Positions 6,897 to 7,902 of a DNA stretch of 7,902 nucleotides are shown piece after piece; positions within the stretch are counted from its first letter, which is position 1; every line of letters begins with the position of its first letter. The stretch lies in NCBI GenBank assembly GCA_029882725.1, contig JAOUKG010000097.1:1-7902 (forward strand), read 5' to 3'. The position numbers and the translations under genes were made by a program. A model generated the notes under the pieces. The model saw nothing but the letters and a program-made list of their open reading frames with translations, was not told the DNA's origin and made no database searches. Source of the stretch: Cyclobacteriaceae bacterium (GTDB taxonomy: Bacteria; Bacteroidota; Bacteroidia; Cytophagales; Cyclobacteriaceae).

Positions 6897-7250
6897 TTAT
6901 AATTTCTCCTTAATTCTGGCAGCTTTTCCTTGTAGGCCTTTAAGATAGTTCAGACGAGCTCTTCTAACTTTACCCCTTCTTAATACTTCGATTTTATCGA
7001 TATTTGGTGAGGCAATCGGGAAGATTCTGTGTACTCCAATACCTGAAGAAATTTTTCTTACAGTAAAAGTTTCACCTGCTGTTCCCGGGTTTTTTCTTTG
7101 TAAAACAACACCCTGAAATTGCTGGATCCTTTCTTTGTTTCCTTCACGTATTCTTACATGGACATTTACTGTGTCACCTGATTTGAAAGCAGGGTATTCA
7201 CTAACCTTGGTCCTGGTATTGGTATCAATAAGTTGAATAAGATCGCTCAT
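6897..7250 (-). CDS. rplS: 50S ribosomal protein L19 (bL19)
   Basis: bL19 sits on the large ribosomal subunit near the interface with the small subunit. The protein is 117 residues, the normal size. It shows the family layout: FKSGDTVNVHVRIREGNKERIQ (22-43), FQGVVLQRK (45-53), TFTVRKISSGIGVHRIFP (61-78) and the basic C-terminal signature RRGKVRRARLNYLKG (91-105). I chose the ATG at 7248-7250 (MSDLIQLID), where bL19 proteins normally begin. An in-frame ATG at 7272-7274 would add MVIKKRNK, a lysine-rich tail unlike the family. An A-rich stretch lies before the chosen start, as is common in Bacteroidota. It follows trmD on the same strand, the order seen in many bacteria (rpsP-rimM-trmD-rplS), but an 85-base gap holds a separate promoter element. 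Confidence 0.97.
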   Translation of the reverse strand: MSDLIQLIDTNTRTKVSEYPAFKSGDTVNVHVRIREGNKERIQQFQGVVLQRKNPGTAGETFTVRKISSGIGVHRIFPIASPNIDKIEVLRRGKVRRARLNYLKGLQGKAARIKEKL

Positions 7251-7270
7251 TTTATTTCTTTTTTTAATAA

Positions 7271-7284
7271 CCATTTAAAAATGG
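7271..7284 (-). other. Small palindrome in the rplS leader
   Basis: CCATTTAAAAATGG can fold as a 5-6 bp stem with a tiny loop inside the predicted 5' leader of rplS, right after the predicted transcript start. It also covers the alternative upstream ATG. It is short and A+T-rich, so a role in control of L19 synthesis is only a possibility. Confidence 0.25.
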
Positions 7285-7289
7285 GAGTG

Positions 7290-7297
7290 CAAATATA
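7290..7297 (-). promoter_or_regulatory. Bacteroidota -7 promoter element for rplS
   Basis: Read on the minus strand this is TATATTTG, an exact match to TAnnTTTG. It predicts a transcript start near 7286 and a leader of about 36 bases before the rplS ATG. No clear TTG is seen at the -33 position, so the promoter is incomplete by consensus. It would let rplS (and perhaps accD) be transcribed independently of trmD. Confidence 0.5.
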
Positions 7298-7335
7298 ATG
7301 GAATAATTTTAAATTGTTTTAATTGAACTGAAAAA

Positions 7336-7902
7336 TTATTCCAATAAATCAGGTCTTCTGCTTTTTGTCCTCTCTAAAGAGCTTTCAAAACGCCATTCTT
7401 CTACTTTTTTGGTGTCTCCCGACAGTAATATTTCAGGAACTTTCCATCCGTTATATTCTGAAGGCCGGGTATATACAGGTGGGGCCAATAACCCATCTTG
7501 AAAAGAATCGGTTAAAGCACTGGTTTCATCAGATAAAACACCAGGGATAAGGCGCACCACTGCGTCAACCAATACTGCCGCCGCAATTTCTCCTCCCGAT
7601 AATACATAATCACCAATACTAATTTCTCGGGTAATAAGATGTTCCCGAATTCTTTCGTCTACGCCTTTGTAATGTCCACATAGTATTAAAATATTCTTAC
7701 TTAGGCTAATTTGATTGGCTATGGGCTGATTTAAGGTTTCCCCGTCCGGGCACATATAAATGATTTCATCATAATCCCGTTCCGACTTAAGTTTTTCAAT
7801 ACACTTAAATATAGGCTCAACCATCATCACCATTCCAGCGCCACCGCCAAAAGCGTAATCGTCGACTTGTTTCTGTTTTCCAATACCGAATGGTCTAAGG
7901 TC
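7336..7902 (-). CDS. trmD: tRNA (guanine-37-N1)-methyltransferase; 5' partial
   Basis: TrmD methylates G37 of tRNAs with SAM, which prevents +1 frameshifting. The frame stays open to the window edge, and the codons at 7834-7902 read DLRPFGIGKQ then KQVDDYAFGGGAG, a core TrmD motif, so the ATG at 7831-7833 is not the start. The 188 visible residues lack roughly the first 35 of about 225. The SPOUT trefoil-knot segments that bind SAM are present: LCGHYKGVDERI (74-85), ISIGDYVLSGGE (94-105) and IPGVL (119-123). VVRLIPGV holds the conserved active-site arginine region, and LTDSF (130-134) holds the catalytic aspartate that corresponds to Asp169 of well-studied TrmD enzymes. The C-terminus, WRFESSLERTKSRRPDLL, is typical. 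It is upstream of rplS on the same strand, the conserved order. rpsP and rimM, if present, would lie beyond the right edge. Confidence 0.97.
   Translation of the reverse strand, partial: DLRPFGIGKQKQVDDYAFGGGAGMVMMVEPIFKCIEKLKSERDYDEIIYMCPDGETLNQPIANQISLSKNILILCGHYKGVDERIREHLITREISIGDYVLSGGEIAAAVLVDAVVRLIPGVLSDETSALTDSFQDGLLAPPVYTRPSEYNGWKVPEILLSGDTKKVEEWRFESSLERTKSRRPDLLE

Noticed and set aside
7251..7274. ATG at 7272-7274 as the start of rplS
   Set aside because: The extra MVIKKRNK does not match bL19 proteins, and the ATG at 7248-7250 gives the standard beginning and length.
1..7902. Search for a hidden novel system (CRISPR, retron, toxin-antitoxin, mobile element, phage remnant)
   Set aside because: No repeat arrays, terminal repeats, transposase, integrase, reverse transcriptase or small paired genes were seen; the window is almost fully explained by conserved genes.

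Overview
The window looks like chromosomal, housekeeping-type DNA from a Bacteroidota bacterium, perhaps a Cytophagales-like marine or soil lineage. The evidence is its high A+T content, the near absence of Shine-Dalgarno sites, promoter elements of the Bacteroidota type (TAnnTTTG) before hemE and rplS, the Bacteroidota-style lone FtsX/MacB permease of about 800 residues, and the flavour of the AccD, UroD and acyl-CoA carboxylase proteins. The lower-rank placement is a guess.

Layout: two gene sets converge on one strong hairpin terminator near 3426-3460. On the plus strand, from the left edge, are the 3' part of an acyl-CoA carboxylase carboxyltransferase gene of the methylcrotonyl-CoA type (1-1410, 5' end outside the window), a SirB1/transglutaminase-like protein starting 3 bases later (1414-2271), and hemE (2310-3335), which has its own promoter element almost touching the start codon. 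On the minus strand, reading from the right edge, are the 3' part of trmD (7336-7902, 5' end outside), rplS (6897-7250) with its own promoter, accD (5968-6813), and a large ABC-type permease (3472-5916).

Function: trmD and rplS form the widely conserved translation cluster (tRNA m1G37 methylation and ribosomal protein bL19). accD supplies the beta half of the carboxyltransferase that makes malonyl-CoA for fatty acid synthesis. The carboxylase on the left is a separate biotin-dependent enzyme, probably for branched-chain acyl-CoA breakdown. hemE is a tetrapyrrole (haem) pathway enzyme. The permease is an inner-membrane protein with no ATPase gene beside it here.

I found no mobile element, CRISPR array, RNA gene, or clear defence or biosynthetic system. 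The points most worth a second look are small: an AccD in which all four zinc-ribbon cysteines are replaced; a perfect 11-bp inverted repeat ending on the permease start codon; a related dyad upstream of accD; and a hemE promoter placed so that the message may be leaderless. All coding regions are intact apart from the two cut by the window edges, and no gap between genes exceeds about 140 bases.
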